Below are positions 38,557 through 50,354 of a stretch of 64,000 bases of DNA, in pieces (position 1 is the first letter of the stretch; the number at the start of each line of letters is the position of its first letter). A program made the translations under genes and the position numbers. This DNA comes from Caulobacter mirabilis. Its GTDB lineage: Bacteria; Pseudomonadota; Alphaproteobacteria; Caulobacterales; Caulobacteraceae. The stretch spans positions 3,286,001 through 3,350,000 of the forward strand of contig NZ_CP024201.1 in NCBI RefSeq assembly GCF_002749615.1, read 5' to 3'. Below the pieces are notes generated by a model. That model saw only the letters and a list, made by a program, of their open reading frames with translations, ran no database searches and was not told the origin of the DNA.

Positions 38557-40608
38557 TCACTTCCAGGACGACGCGTCCTCGCCGGGCGGCGCGCTAGCCG
38601 ACAGGTTGGCGGCCATCCATTCCCGGACGTCCGGCGCGAGACGGACAGGCGGCGCCCCGCCGAGCTCGCGCTGCAGCAGCTCCTCCATCAGATAGAATGA
38701 GGCCCGCATCGCCAGCGGATCGCCCGATGCGTGGGGCTGCTTGCGGGCGATGACGATGCGAGCGTCGGCGCCGGCGACGCGGAGCCGGGCCGCATAGTCG
38801 ACGACGCTGCGGATCGGCACGCGCTCGTCGCGCCCGGCGGCGACGATCAGCAGCGGCGTCCGCATGGCGCCGATGCGGGCTCGGGGCGACTGCGCGTAGA
38901 GCCTCTGCTTCGTCGCGGGATCGTCGGGGTCCATCTGCAGAAGCCGCAGGGTGGTCGACAGGGGCAGGCTTCGAGGGCTCAGGCGATCGCTGCGCGCCGA
39001 CGCCCAGCGCGTCACCCACCCCATGTCGGTCGGCGGCACGATGGCGACGCCGGCCGCGAAGAGCCGGCGGCCGTTCGACAGGGCCTGAAGCACCGAATAG
39101 CCGCCGAATGACGCGCCGATGATGGCCGTCCGGCGCGGATCGCCGACGCCCCGGTCCAGCAGCCAGCGGGTCCCCTCCTCGATGTCGCGCTGGACCCGGC
39201 CGTCGCCGAAGTCGCCGCCCGCCGCCGCCATGTAGGCCCGGCCATAGCCGGTCGATCCTCGGAACTGCGGACGGAAGACGACATAGCCGCGGTTGGCCAG
39301 GAACTGCGTCAGCGCGCTGTAGTCGGGATCGTCGTGCGACCAGGGGCCGCCATGGACGATCGTGGCGAGCGGGGCGCGGGCCAGGTCACGTCCCGGCGGC
39401 GGCGTCAGCAGGCCGTGGATCTCCATGCCGTCGGAGGCGCGGAAGCTGACCCCGACCGTCCGCGCCAACTGCTCCGCCGCCGGACGCCGGTGTTGTCCCG
39501 GATCGTCGAGCAAGGTGGTCAGCCGCCCCGACGCCGGATCGAACAGCCGCCAACGATTGCCGGCGAGCCGCGCGTCGCGCTCCCGGACCAGCCAGGGCCC
39601 CGCCGAGGTCTCGATGGCGAAGCCGCTGTCGAGTCCTGTCCGCTCCAGTCGCTTCAGGGCCGCGCGAGCGACGGCGTCGACGCCGTAGCTGCGGGGCGCG
39701 CCGCCGCGATAGCCGACCAGGCTCGGCGCGCCGGTGCGGCGGTCGAGCACGATGGCGTCGATGTCGACCCGCATCGCCGGATCCGCGTGGACCAGGACTC
39801 GGCGACCGTCGAGGCCGACCCGGAACAGCGCCTGGCGCGGCGCGCCGCCGAGGTCGCCGGCGACCAGGACGCCCCGACCGTCGGGCGCGGCGCCGAGCAG
39901 GTTGCACCGCTCCAGCCCGACGCATTGCGCGATGGCGCGGAACTCTCCCCCCAGCGGTCCCGCCAGGATCTCGTGACGGCCGTCGTCCACGACTCTGACG
40001 AAGACGGCCGTCGCGTCGCGACCGATCACGGCGTCGACGATCTCCCGGGTCGAGCGTAGGACCAGCCGGCGCTGACCGCCGACGCCCGTCCGCCACAACC
40101 GCCACGCCCTGCCCGCGCCCTCGCCCTGTTCGTCGACGAGCAGGACGCCGGGACCGTGGGGATCCAGCGCAAGGGCCCGCAACCGCGTCGCACCGCCCAG
40201 CGAGGCGACCATGCCCGAGCCGGACTGCCCGGCCATCGCCAGCGCCCGAACCGTCCGCGGCCCGATCAGCAGGAGCCATCGGGAGTCGGCGGACCAGTGG
40301 ACCTCCGACGCCTCCACCCGCTGCAGGAGGCGCCGCGGCGCGCCGTCGGCCGTCGTCGACCGCCCCCAGAGCGACCGGACATCCCGCTCGTCGCGCAACC
40401 AGACCGCCTGCCGCCCGTCCGGCGAAAGCGTGACCGACGAGACCGTCGTCTCGACCGGAAACGCGTCGCGGGGCAGCAGGTAGGCCGCGGGGCGAGCGCG
40501 CTCCGCCGCCAGGAACCGATCGAGCGAGGCGGCCTCGGCCAGGGACGCCGGCGCGAGCGTCGACAGCGCGGCCGCGATCGCGCGCAGCCAACGGAGAAGG
40601 AGGGGCAT
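38557..40608 (-). CDS. Secreted S9 prolyl-oligopeptidase-family peptidase
   Basis: 683 residues. Signal peptide (about 1-26, ending LAEAAS), a beta-propeller (about 50-385) and an alpha/beta-hydrolase domain. Catalytic triad Ser500 (GASFGGY), Asp594 (GRDERVP) and His625 (KQPHAS). HGGPWSHDDPDY shapes the oxyanion side. It lies 11 bp after the ABC permease gene on the same strand, so it is probably the last gene of the GntR-ABC operon. Confidence 0.9.
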   Translation of the reverse strand: MPLLLRWLRAIAAALSTLAPASLAEAASLDRFLAAERARPAAYLLPRDAFPVETTVSSVTLSPDGRQAVWLRDERDVRSLWGRSTTADGAPRRLLQRVEASEVHWSADSRWLLLIGPRTVRALAMAGQSGSGMVASLGGATRLRALALDPHGPGVLLVDEQGEGAGRAWRLWRTGVGGQRRLVLRSTREIVDAVIGRDATAVFVRVVDDGRHEILAGPLGGEFRAIAQCVGLERCNLLGAAPDGRGVLVAGDLGGAPRQALFRVGLDGRRVLVHADPAMRVDIDAIVLDRRTGAPSLVGYRGGAPRSYGVDAVARAALKRLERTGLDSGFAIETSAGPWLVRERDARLAGNRWRLFDPASGRLTTLLDDPGQHRRPAAEQLARTVGVSFRASDGMEIHGLLTPPPGRDLARAPLATIVHGGPWSHDDPDYSALTQFLANRGYVVFRPQFRGSTGYGRAYMAAAGGDFGDGRVQRDIEEGTRWLLDRGVGDPRRTAIIGASFGGYSVLQALSNGRRLFAAGVAIVPPTDMGWVTRWASARSDRLSPRSLPLSTTLRLLQMDPDDPATKQRLYAQSPRARIGAMRTPLLIVAAGRDERVPIRSVVDYAARLRVAGADARIVIARKQPHASGDPLAMRASFYLMEELLQRELGGAPPVRLAPDVREWMAANLSASAPPGEDASSWK

Positions 40609-40619
40609 GGCAAGCCTCG

Positions 40620-42401
40620 TCAGCGGCGAGGGGTTGGACGGATCAGCCAGAAGGCGGCGAGCATCGGAAGGCCGGCCAGCAGGGCGGCCAGCGACCAGGC
40701 GCCGATGGACGCGGCGGCCAGGCCGCGTCGCCGACCCAGCCAGGCGGTGATCGCGGCGGCGAGGAGCGACAGCGCGCCGGCCAGCAGCATGATGGCCGCG
40801 GGAATTTGGATCGGCAGACGTTCAGCCAGCGGCGCCTCGGCGGCGAGGACGCGCTCCGAGGCGCCGCGAAGCGCGCTCAAGCCGGGCGAAACCCACCAGG
40901 GCGTGAACCGGGCGGCGGTCGGATAGTCGGGCGTCAGCGTGCGCCGGGCCGCCGATCGCGCCTGCCCTGAGCCGTCGATCTCGACGACATCCTGCCAGGC
41001 GCGGCCCGGTCCCTCCACGGCGCCGCGGGCGTAGGTGACCGAGACCAGATAGCCCTCCATCAGCTCGATCAGGTCGATCCGCATCACGTTTCCGACCGGC
41101 GCCGCCAGGGGCACGCTGGCGAACATCGGACGTCGGCGGTCGTCTTCTTCCAGCACGCGCCGGTCGTAGAAGCGCAGCGCCCGACTGGTCATCAGGCCCA
41201 CGGCCTCGCCGATCACGGCCGGCGGCGCGGCGGCGACCTCGCCCTCGGCCAGGTGGATGCGCTGGCGGATCAGGCCGCTGTCCGCATCGAAGGTGAAGAC
41301 GCCGTCGCGGGCGATCATCATGCCGCTGTCGCTGACCAGCGGCGGGGCGCGGAACGGGCGGTCGCCGCCCACGCCCAGGACGCCCGCCGTGCGGCGATCG
41401 GCGAGCCGCACCCCATGGAAAAGCATGTCGTCATGGCTGAAGGTCCAACGGACGCCACGCTCGGGGTCGTCAAACTCCATGGGCGCGATGTTGGTCATCG
41501 CCCCACGCACCGGCAGCGCCGGCCGCGTCGGCGGAATGGCGAAGACTTCCGACAGGCGCACCTGTTCGCGCCAGACCCGCGCCTGATCGTCCCGGCGACC
41601 GGCCAGTCCCGCCTCGATCAGGGCGCCGCCCTCGATCCGGGTCGCCGCGACCACGCCGTTCGTCGAGGCGGCGCCGTCGCGCGGGTGGTTTCCGATGATC
41701 ATCGACGCCGTCTCGAAGGCGAGTCCGCCCGCGGCGACGGCCAGCACATAGACGCCCATGGCCGTGGCCAGCGCGGTCATCGCCAGGCCGGAGGCCCGAC
41801 GCGGCGGTGTCTGGAGATCCGGTTTGAAAACCGCCAGCACCATGAGAACCAGCCAGAGAGCCGTCATCGCCTGGACGACCAGGGCGCCCGCGCCCGCCGC
41901 GCCGCTCACGGTCGGCAGCAGGGCCGGGATCAGCGCCAGCCAGCCGTAGCGGCGGGGCGACAACGCCGCGTAGACCCCGCCCAGGTAGCCGATCAGCGCG
42001 ACGAGCAGCCCGGCGGCCGGAAGCAGCCCGTGCCGCGCGTCGACGAAGCGCGCGCCGGTCAGTCCGTGCGCCGCCAGCATGATCAGGATGGGGACGACCA
42101 CGGCCAGCGCCAGCATGGTCGCGCCCGCGCCGGCGACCGCCGCGAAGATCGCGCGGGGCGCCAGCGGACGGTGCAGGAGCATGACCCAGGCGTTGATCCG
42201 CGCGTAGCCGCCCGCCTGGTAGAGACCGAGCAGCGCCCCGCCGACCGCGTAGATCGCCGCCGCCAGCTGATAGACCGACTGCGGCTGCTGCAGCGGGTCG
42301 ACCATGAAGTCGAAGAACAGCAGCGTCCCCGTGTGCAGCAGGCCTGCGCCCAGCGCCCAGAGACGGAACCGTCGACATTCGCCAATGAACAGTTCGAGCA
42401 T
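40620..42401 (-). CDS. Large membrane protein, probable permease of the adjacent ABC ATPase
   Basis: 593 residues, no named family recognised. About six to seven N-terminal membrane segments (within 15-260) resemble ABC-2 type permeases. A long soluble region follows (about 265-520: RIEGGALIEAGLAGRRDDQA, GEVAAAPPAVIGEAVGLM), and two or three helices close the protein (about 525-588). The soluble insert facing the periplasm is unusual for this class. It lies 19 bp after the ATPase gene and is presumed to be its partner. Confidence 0.75.
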   Translation of the reverse strand: MLELFIGECRRFRLWALGAGLLHTGTLLFFDFMVDPLQQPQSVYQLAAAIYAVGGALLGLYQAGGYARINAWVMLLHRPLAPRAIFAAVAGAGATMLALAVVVPILIMLAAHGLTGARFVDARHGLLPAAGLLVALIGYLGGVYAALSPRRYGWLALIPALLPTVSGAAGAGALVVQAMTALWLVLMVLAVFKPDLQTPPRRASGLAMTALATAMGVYVLAVAAGGLAFETASMIIGNHPRDGAASTNGVVAATRIEGGALIEAGLAGRRDDQARVWREQVRLSEVFAIPPTRPALPVRGAMTNIAPMEFDDPERGVRWTFSHDDMLFHGVRLADRRTAGVLGVGGDRPFRAPPLVSDSGMMIARDGVFTFDADSGLIRQRIHLAEGEVAAAPPAVIGEAVGLMTSRALRFYDRRVLEEDDRRRPMFASVPLAAPVGNVMRIDLIELMEGYLVSVTYARGAVEGPGRAWQDVVEIDGSGQARSAARRTLTPDYPTAARFTPWWVSPGLSALRGASERVLAAEAPLAERLPIQIPAAIMLLAGALSLLAAAITAWLGRRRGLAAASIGAWSLAALLAGLPMLAAFWLIRPTPRR

Positions 42402-42420
42402 GATGGAGACTCTGTTCGGA

Positions 42421-43317
42421 TCAGGCGTGATTGCGGGTCAGCAGCGCGTCGACCGCGCGATCGAGCGACATCGCCTGGCGATGGACCGTGCGGGCGCCGG
42501 CGGCGCGCAGGAACGCCTCGAAGTCGTCGTCCTGGTCCAGCACGACATAGTGGTGCACGCCGTCGAACCGGCGGTGCTGGAGCAGGCCCGGCACGCTCGC
42601 AGCCTCCGGTCCCTTGAAGGGCACGTCGGCGATCCAGTGGCTGACCCGGCCGCAGACCTCGTCCGGCGCGGCGAAGGCGAGCAGCCGCCCCCGCTCGAGC
42701 ACGACCAGGGTGTCGGCCAGCCGCTCGACCTCTTCGATCTGGTGCGAGCAGTAGACGATGGTGCGGTCGCCGCCGTCGACGCCGGCGATGAGGGCTTCGA
42801 GGAGCCGGCGGCGCGCCACCACGTCCAGGCCCAGCGTCGGCTCGTCGAGGATCAGCAGCTCGGGCGACTGGCCCAGCGCCAGCGCCAGATTGAGGCCGGC
42901 GCGCTCGCCGCGCGACAGCTGGGCCACGCGCTGATCGCCGAGCAGATCGAAGCTGGAGATCACCGACGCGAAGGCCTGTTCGTCCCAGCGGTCGGCATAG
43001 AGCCGTCGCTGCATCGCGACGACCTCGTCGACGCGCGCCCAGCCGGGCAGCGTATGCTCCTCGTTGACGAAACCGATCAGCCCGCGGTCCGCGGGAGTCA
43101 GGGCGCCGCTGGGCCGGCCCAGCACGAAGGCTTCGCCCGCGGTCGGGGTCACGAAGCCGAGCAGCACCCGGAACAGCGTCGACTTGCCGGCGCCGTTGGC
43201 GCCGACGATGGCGTGGATGCCGCCGCGCGGCAGCGCCAGGTCGAGGTGGTCGACGGCGACCTTGCGGCCATGCCGGCGCGTCAGGGCGCGAGTCTCGATG
43301 GCCAGATCGGAGATCAT
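42421..43317 (-). CDS. ABC transporter ATP-binding protein
   Basis: 298 residues. Walker A GANGAGKST (39-47), signature LSRGERAGLNL (about 138-148), Walker B LLILDEPTLGLD and the switch His in IVYCSHQIEEVE. About 80 residues after the core form a small extra domain. It starts 5 bp after the stop of the GntR-type regulator, whose family is often paired with exporters that respond to envelope-active compounds. Confidence 0.92.
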   Translation of the reverse strand: MISDLAIETRALTRRHGRKVAVDHLDLALPRGGIHAIVGANGAGKSTLFRVLLGFVTPTAGEAFVLGRPSGALTPADRGLIGFVNEEHTLPGWARVDEVVAMQRRLYADRWDEQAFASVISSFDLLGDQRVAQLSRGERAGLNLALALGQSPELLILDEPTLGLDVVARRRLLEALIAGVDGGDRTIVYCSHQIEEVERLADTLVVLERGRLLAFAAPDEVCGRVSHWIADVPFKGPEAASVPGLLQHRRFDGVHHYVVLDQDDDFEAFLRAAGARTVHRQAMSLDRAVDALLTRNHA

Positions 43318-43322
43318 GGCCG

Positions 43323-43733
43323 CTACGCGATCTTGCTGGGGGCGATCGCCTCCAGCGCGTGGGCGACCAGATCGACGGCGCGGTCGGGCGGGTAGCGGAT
43401 GGCCACAACCTCGTTCACGAAGCGGTCGACCGCCTCGCCGATCCGGCGCTCGCGCTCCTCGCCGCTCAGCTGTTCCCGTCGCACCGCGACGAACAGGCCA
43501 AGTCCGGCGCGGGCTTCCAGCCAACCCTCGATGGTCAGTTGGCCATAGGCCTTGGCCACCGTGTTCGGGTTGATCCCGAGTTGCTGGGCCAAACCTCTGA
43601 CGCTGGGCAGCCGATCGCCGACCGACAGTTGGTCGGTGGTGATCTGCAGGCGAACCGCATCGACGATCTGGTGGGCGATCGGCCGGCTGTCGCCGGTGGC
43701 GATCGATATGGCGAGAGGGGCGACGCGGGGCAT
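43323..43733 (-). CDS. GntR-family regulator, YtrA subgroup
   Basis: 136 residues. N-terminal winged helix with LSVGDRLPSVRGLAQQLGIN and PNTVAKAYGQLTIEGWLEAR, the GntR motif. The C-terminal part is only about 60 helical residues, as in YtrA-type regulators, with no large ligand domain. It is first in the operon with the ABC genes and probably represses it through the operator at 43744-43782. Confidence 0.9.
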   Translation of the reverse strand: MPRVAPLAISIATGDSRPIAHQIVDAVRLQITTDQLSVGDRLPSVRGLAQQLGINPNTVAKAYGQLTIEGWLEARAGLGLFVAVRREQLSGEERERRIGEAVDRFVNEVVAIRYPPDRAVDLVAHALEAIAPSKIA

Positions 43734-43743
43734 GGGTGTGATC

Positions 43744-43782
43744 CGAACTTCGTGTACTGTGATAACTAGTACAGTTAGTTCG
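43744..43782 (-). promoter_or_regulatory. Operator of the GntR-ABC operon
   Basis: A 39-bp two-part palindrome lies 10 bp before the regulator's start codon: CGAACT (43744-43749)/AGTTCG (43777-43782) outside and TGTACT (43753-43758)/AGTACA (43768-43773) inside, all perfect. On the minus strand a TTGACT just upstream can serve as -35, with the -10 inside the palindrome. Confidence 0.7.
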
Positions 43783-43858
43783 GAGTAGTCAACAGCGACC
43801 CAGCCCCCTCCGCCGCACCAAGCCTAGGCGATGACGTCGAACGGCTGGAAGGCCGCGC

Positions 43859-46393
<2,535 letters not shown>

Positions 46394-46417
46394 CGCGCCT
46401 CGAAGGACGCACGGCCT

Positions 46418-48115
46418 CTACGCCCCGATCAGCGCCCGCGCGGCGGCGCGCGCGGCGTCGGTGATCTCGGCCCCGGCCAGCATGCGGGCGATCTCCTCCT
46501 CGCGGGCGTCGGGCGACAGGGCCTCGACGGCGGTGCGGGTCGAGGTGGCGTCGCCGCTCTTGCTGATCCGCCAGTGGGCGTGGCCGCGGGCGGCGACCTG
46601 CGGACTATGGGTCACCACCAGCACCTGGGCGTCGCCGGCCAGCTTGCGCAGGCGCAGGCCGACGGCGTCGGCGACCGCGCCGCCCACGCCCTGGTCGACC
46701 TCGTCGAAGATCATCAGCGGCTGGGCGCCGTGCTCGCGCGACGCCAGCGCCGCCTTCAGCGCCAGGGCGAAGCGGGCCAGCTCGCCCCCCGAGGCGATCA
46801 CTTCGAGCGGGCCGAACGGCGCGCCGGGGTTGGTCGAGACCTCGAAGGCCACGCGGTCCAGGCCGGTCGGACCGGCGCGATCCTCGCCCAGCGGATCGAC
46901 CACGACGCGGAACTTCGCCTTCTCCAGCTTCAGCGGCGCCAGTTCGGCCTCGACCGCCGTCGCCAACCGGTCGCCGGCGGCGCGGCGTTCAGCCGACAGG
47001 ACGGCGGCGGCGTCGATGTAGGTCTTGCGGGCGGCGGCTTCGGCGACCTCGGCGATCTTCAGCTGCTCGCCGCTGGTCTCGATGTTGCGCAGCTTGGCGC
47101 CCAGTTCGGCCCGGACCTGCGGCAGGGCCTCGACCGTGACGTTCAGCTTCCGCGCCATGCCGCGCAGGGCGAAGAGCCGCTCCTCGGCCTCCTCCAGCCG
47201 TTTGGGATCGAGGTCGAAGGCCTCGGCGGCGTGGTCGATGGCGGCCTCGGCCTCACGAGCCTCGGTCAGGGCGCGGTCGATCGATTCGGCGGCGGCGTTC
47301 AGCCGTTCCACGGCCGGGCCGTCGGCGGCGGCGCCCGCCTGGATGGCTCGCTCGCGCGCCCGCTCGATGGCGCGGAAGGCGGCGGCCAGCTTGGACGACA
47401 GCCCCTCCCCGCCCAGGGCGTCGCGGGCCGCGTCGACGTCCGCCAGGGCCTTCTCGGCGGCGCCCAGCAGGGCCCGCTCCTCGGCCAGGGCGGTCTCCTC
47501 GCCGTCCTTGGGATCCAGCCGGTCCAGTTCGCCCAGGCGCAGGGCGGTCTCCTCGGCCTCGGCGGCGGCGCGGGAAGCCAGGTCGCGCAGGGTCTCGGCC
47601 CGTTCGCGCGCGGCGCGCCAGCCGCTCCAGGCGGCGGCCACGGTCCCGGCGGAGACGCCGCCGAAGGCGTCCAGCAGCTGGCGATGGGTGCGCGGGTCGA
47701 GCAGGCCGACGGTCTCGTGCTGGCCATGCACCTCGAGCAGCAGGGCGCCGAGCTCCTTCAGCGCGGCGACGCCGGTGGCCTGGTCGTTGACGAAGGCGCG
47801 GCTGCGGCCGTCGGCCGACAGCTGGCGGCGCAGGACCAGGTCCTCGTCCCGCTCGTAGGCCAGCCCCTTCTCGTCCAGGACGGCCCAGACGGCGTGGTCC
47901 GGCGGCAGGGAGAAGATGGCGGTGGCGCTGGCCTGCGCCGCGCCGCGGCGCACCAGTCCGGCCTCGGCGCGCGCGCCGGTGGCCAGACCCAGGGCGTCCA
48001 GGATGATCGACTTGCCGGCGCCGGTCTCGCCGGTAAGCGCCGTCAGGCCCGGACCTATGGCGAGGTCCAGGCTTTCGATCAGAACGACATCACGAATGGC
48101 CAGCCCGATAAGCAT
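46418..48115 (-). CDS. recN: DNA repair protein RecN
   Basis: SMC-like ATPase recruited to double-strand breaks. 565 residues. Walker A GETGAGKS (29-36), a long coiled-coil middle (about 155-360, rich in Ala/Glu/Arg), and the C-terminal ATPase half with SGGELARFALALKAAL and Walker B MIFDEVDQGVGG. The ATG at 48115 begins the conserved MLIGLAIRDVVLIESLDL; longer in-frame starts read through the upstream regulatory site. A LexA-type box lies 13 bp before it. Confidence 0.95.
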   Translation of the reverse strand: MLIGLAIRDVVLIESLDLAIGPGLTALTGETGAGKSIILDALGLATGARAEAGLVRRGAAQASATAIFSLPPDHAVWAVLDEKGLAYERDEDLVLRRQLSADGRSRAFVNDQATGVAALKELGALLLEVHGQHETVGLLDPRTHRQLLDAFGGVSAGTVAAAWSGWRAARERAETLRDLASRAAAEAEETALRLGELDRLDPKDGEETALAEERALLGAAEKALADVDAARDALGGEGLSSKLAAAFRAIERARERAIQAGAAADGPAVERLNAAAESIDRALTEAREAEAAIDHAAEAFDLDPKRLEEAEERLFALRGMARKLNVTVEALPQVRAELGAKLRNIETSGEQLKIAEVAEAAARKTYIDAAAVLSAERRAAGDRLATAVEAELAPLKLEKAKFRVVVDPLGEDRAGPTGLDRVAFEVSTNPGAPFGPLEVIASGGELARFALALKAALASREHGAQPLMIFDEVDQGVGGAVADAVGLRLRKLAGDAQVLVVTHSPQVAARGHAHWRISKSGDATSTRTAVEALSPDAREEEIARMLAGAEITDAARAAARALIGA

Positions 48116-48127
48116 CGCGGGCAGTTT

Positions 48128-48142
48128 GTTCCAGAATCGTTC
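48128..48142. promoter_or_regulatory. LexA/SOS box upstream of recN
   Basis: GTTC (48128-48131), seven bases and GTTC (48139-48142) exactly match the alphaproteobacterial LexA site GTTC-N7-GTTC. It is in the 31-bp gap between bamD and recN, 13 bp before the recN start, so recN probably has its own damage-induced promoter reaching into bamD. Confidence 0.75.
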
Positions 48143-48146
48143 CGCG

Positions 48147-49133
48147 TCAACGGCCAAGAAGCTTGGAGAACCAGCCTTCTTTCTTCGGCTTCGGCTTGGG
48201 CAGCGCCGCGGGGTTCGCCGATTCCGGCGAAACGCGGTCATCGGCGGGCGGCGTGACGTCCTCGCCCGGCGGCGGCGGAGCCGGTTTCCGGCCCAGCATG
48301 CGGTCGAGATAGTTCTGCTTGGCGCCCGGGGTCTTGGGCTCGACGGCGGGCTGCAGGCCCTTGTCGCTCAACAGGCGGTAGGCGTCGGCGTACCAGGGGT
48401 CGCCCGGGAAGTTGTAGCCCAGCACGGCGCCGTTGGCCTTGGCCTCGCCGTTCAGGCCAAGCGTCAGATAGGCCTCGACCAGGCGATAGAGCGCCTCGGG
48501 CGTATGGGTGGTGGTCTGGAACTTGTCGACCACGGCCTTGAAGCGGCCGATCGCGGCCAGGGTCTGACCCTGCTTCAGATAGTACCGACCGATGGCCATT
48601 TCCTTGCCGGCCAGCTGGTCGTTGACCATGTCGATCTTGAGCCGGGCGTCGGCCGCGTACTCGGTGGTGGGGTAGCGCTGAACGATCTCGCGCAGGGTCA
48701 CCAGCGCCTGTTCGCTGGAGGCCTGGTCGCGGTTCACGTCGACGATCTGCTCGAAGTAGCAGACGGCCTTCAGATAGTAGGCGTAAACGACCGACGGGTT
48801 GCCCGGGTACAGCTGGATGAAGCGATCGGCGGATTCGATCGCCGCCGGGTACTGGTTCGCCTGGTACTGGGCGTAGGCCGTCATCAGGATCGACCGGCGC
48901 GACCACTCCGAATACGGATGCTGGCGCTCGACTTCCTGGAAGTAGCTGACCGCTTCGGTCCAGCGCCGCTGGTCCAGGCGCAGCGCGCCCGTATTGTAAA
49001 GCAGTTCGACCGGCCGCTCCTGATAGGCGAGGCGAGGCTTCTTTTCCTTGCCGACGCAGGCGGTCAGCGCCAATGACGCCGACACGGCCAGGACGACGAC
49101 AGCGGCCGCGCGGCCTTGCGATCTACGAAGCAC
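48147..49133 (-). CDS. bamD: Outer-membrane assembly lipoprotein BamD
   Basis: Essential subunit of the BAM complex that inserts beta-barrel proteins. 328 residues: lipoprotein signal with lipobox LTAC (Cys about 26), then five TPR-like repeats (about 40-240), for example LRLDQRRWTEAVSYFQEVER and SADRFIQLYPGNPSVVYAYY. The last 60 residues are Pro/Lys-rich, an extension common in Caulobacterales. It follows lpxC leftward and precedes recN. Confidence 0.95.
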   Translation of the reverse strand: MLRRSQGRAAAVVVLAVSASLALTACVGKEKKPRLAYQERPVELLYNTGALRLDQRRWTEAVSYFQEVERQHPYSEWSRRSILMTAYAQYQANQYPAAIESADRFIQLYPGNPSVVYAYYLKAVCYFEQIVDVNRDQASSEQALVTLREIVQRYPTTEYAADARLKIDMVNDQLAGKEMAIGRYYLKQGQTLAAIGRFKAVVDKFQTTTHTPEALYRLVEAYLTLGLNGEAKANGAVLGYNFPGDPWYADAYRLLSDKGLQPAVEPKTPGAKQNYLDRMLGRKPAPPPPGEDVTPPADDRVSPESANPAALPKPKPKKEGWFSKLLGR

Positions 49134-49222
49134 GTACCCTCACCTCGAAGCAGTTCGAGCGCCCCCGGCGCCCCAAGGCTTCTACACCACAGGAAGTCGG
49201 GCGCAAATGCGGCGAAGCCGGA

Positions 49223-50113
49223 TCAGACCGCTTCGGCCAGCTCCGGCGCCAGCGTCCGAAGACGCCAGGCGCGCGGATTGGCCGCCAGGGCGCGCGCCAC
49301 CTGGTTGTTCAGGCCATGGCCGGCGTAGCGGCCTTCGAATCGGGCGAGCAGCGGCGCGCCCAGCACGTACAGGTCGCCGACGGCGTCCAGGGCCTTGTGG
49401 CGCACGAATTCGTCCGGGCGACGCAGGCCTTCCGGGTTCAGCACGCGGTCGCCGTCCAGGACCACGGCGTTCTCCATCGAGGCGCCGCGGGCCAGGCCGG
49501 CCGCGCGCAGGCCCTCGACATCCTTGAGGAAGCCGAAGGTGCGGCAGTTGGCCAATTCGCGACGGAACGACTCTTCGGTGATCTCCAGATCGATGGCCTG
49601 GCGGCCGACCGGAGCCGAATCGAAGAAGATCTCGAACGCCATCTCGAAGCGGTCCGACGGCAGCAGCGCGGCGCGCTTGTCGCCGTCGATCACCTCGATC
49701 GGCGCCAGCACCTCGATGTAGCGGCGCAGAGCTTCCTGACGACGGCGGCCGGCGCGGTCCAGGACCTGGACGAACGGCTCGGCCGATCCATCGAGGATCG
49801 GCACTTCCGGGCCATCCAGCTCGACCACCGCGTTGTCGACGCCCAGCGCGCACAGGGCGGCCATCAGGTGCTCGATGGTCGAGACCTTGGCGCCCGCGGC
49901 GTTGGACACGACGGTGCCCAGACGGGTCTGGCCGACGCACTCGGCCGACAGGCGGATGACGTTGTCGATGTCCTTCAGGTCGGCGCGCACGAAGACGATG
50001 CCGCTGTCCGGCGCGGCCGGACGAACGGCCACTCGCACATGCGCGCCCGTATGCACGCCGATGCCCGCGAAGATCACGGGGCCGGCGACGGTATGCTGGT
50101 AGTAGGCCGACAT
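49223..50113 (-). CDS. lpxC: UDP-3-O-acyl-N-acetylglucosamine deacetylase
   Basis: Committed step of lipid A synthesis: zinc-dependent deacetylation. 296 residues from the ATG at 50113. Zinc motif residues in STIEHLMAAL (His82) and HKALDAVGD (His239, Asp243), with the basic loop between. Upstream in-frame codons overlap the ftsZ terminator and are not part of the protein. Placement directly after ftsZ is usual in proteobacteria; the intergenic terminator implies that lpxC has its own promoter in 50114-50257. Confidence 0.96.
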   Translation of the reverse strand: MSAYYQHTVAGPVIFAGIGVHTGAHVRVAVRPAAPDSGIVFVRADLKDIDNVIRLSAECVGQTRLGTVVSNAAGAKVSTIEHLMAALCALGVDNAVVELDGPEVPILDGSAEPFVQVLDRAGRRRQEALRRYIEVLAPIEVIDGDKRAALLPSDRFEMAFEIFFDSAPVGRQAIDLEITEESFRRELANCRTFGFLKDVEGLRAAGLARGASMENAVVLDGDRVLNPEGLRRPDEFVRHKALDAVGDLYVLGAPLLARFEGRYAGHGLNNQVARALAANPRAWRLRTLAPELAEAV

Positions 50114-50257
50114 CGACACGAGAGAGAACCTTTGGCTTTGTTGTCGGCGGCCTTGCGACCGCCCTTTGCCCTGCATGCCATGTAGGCGGCGGGAGCGCCG
50201 GGGACAAAACAAACCCTGTTTCGGATTGTAACCCGGCCAAGCCTTTGAAATTACGGC

Positions 50258-50303
50258 AAAAATAAGAAGCCCCGGAAGCGTTTGCAACAACGCTTCCGGG
50301 GCT
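50258..50303 (-). terminator. Intrinsic terminator of ftsZ
   Basis: Perfect 13-bp stem, AGCCCCGGAAGCG (50268-50280 plus strand)/CGCTTCCGGGGCT (50291-50303), 10-nt loop. In the ftsZ direction it is followed by TCTTATTTTT. It lies 51 bp after the ftsZ stop. Confidence 0.9.
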
Positions 50304-50354
50304 GTTGTTCACCATGTCGGACCGACGCCTCGGCGTCGGGCGACCCTGGACCGA

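Noticed and set aside
50114..50290. Longer LpxC N-terminus
   Set aside because: The added codons run through the ftsZ terminator hairpin and have no homology; the ATG at 50113 begins the conserved LpxC sequence.
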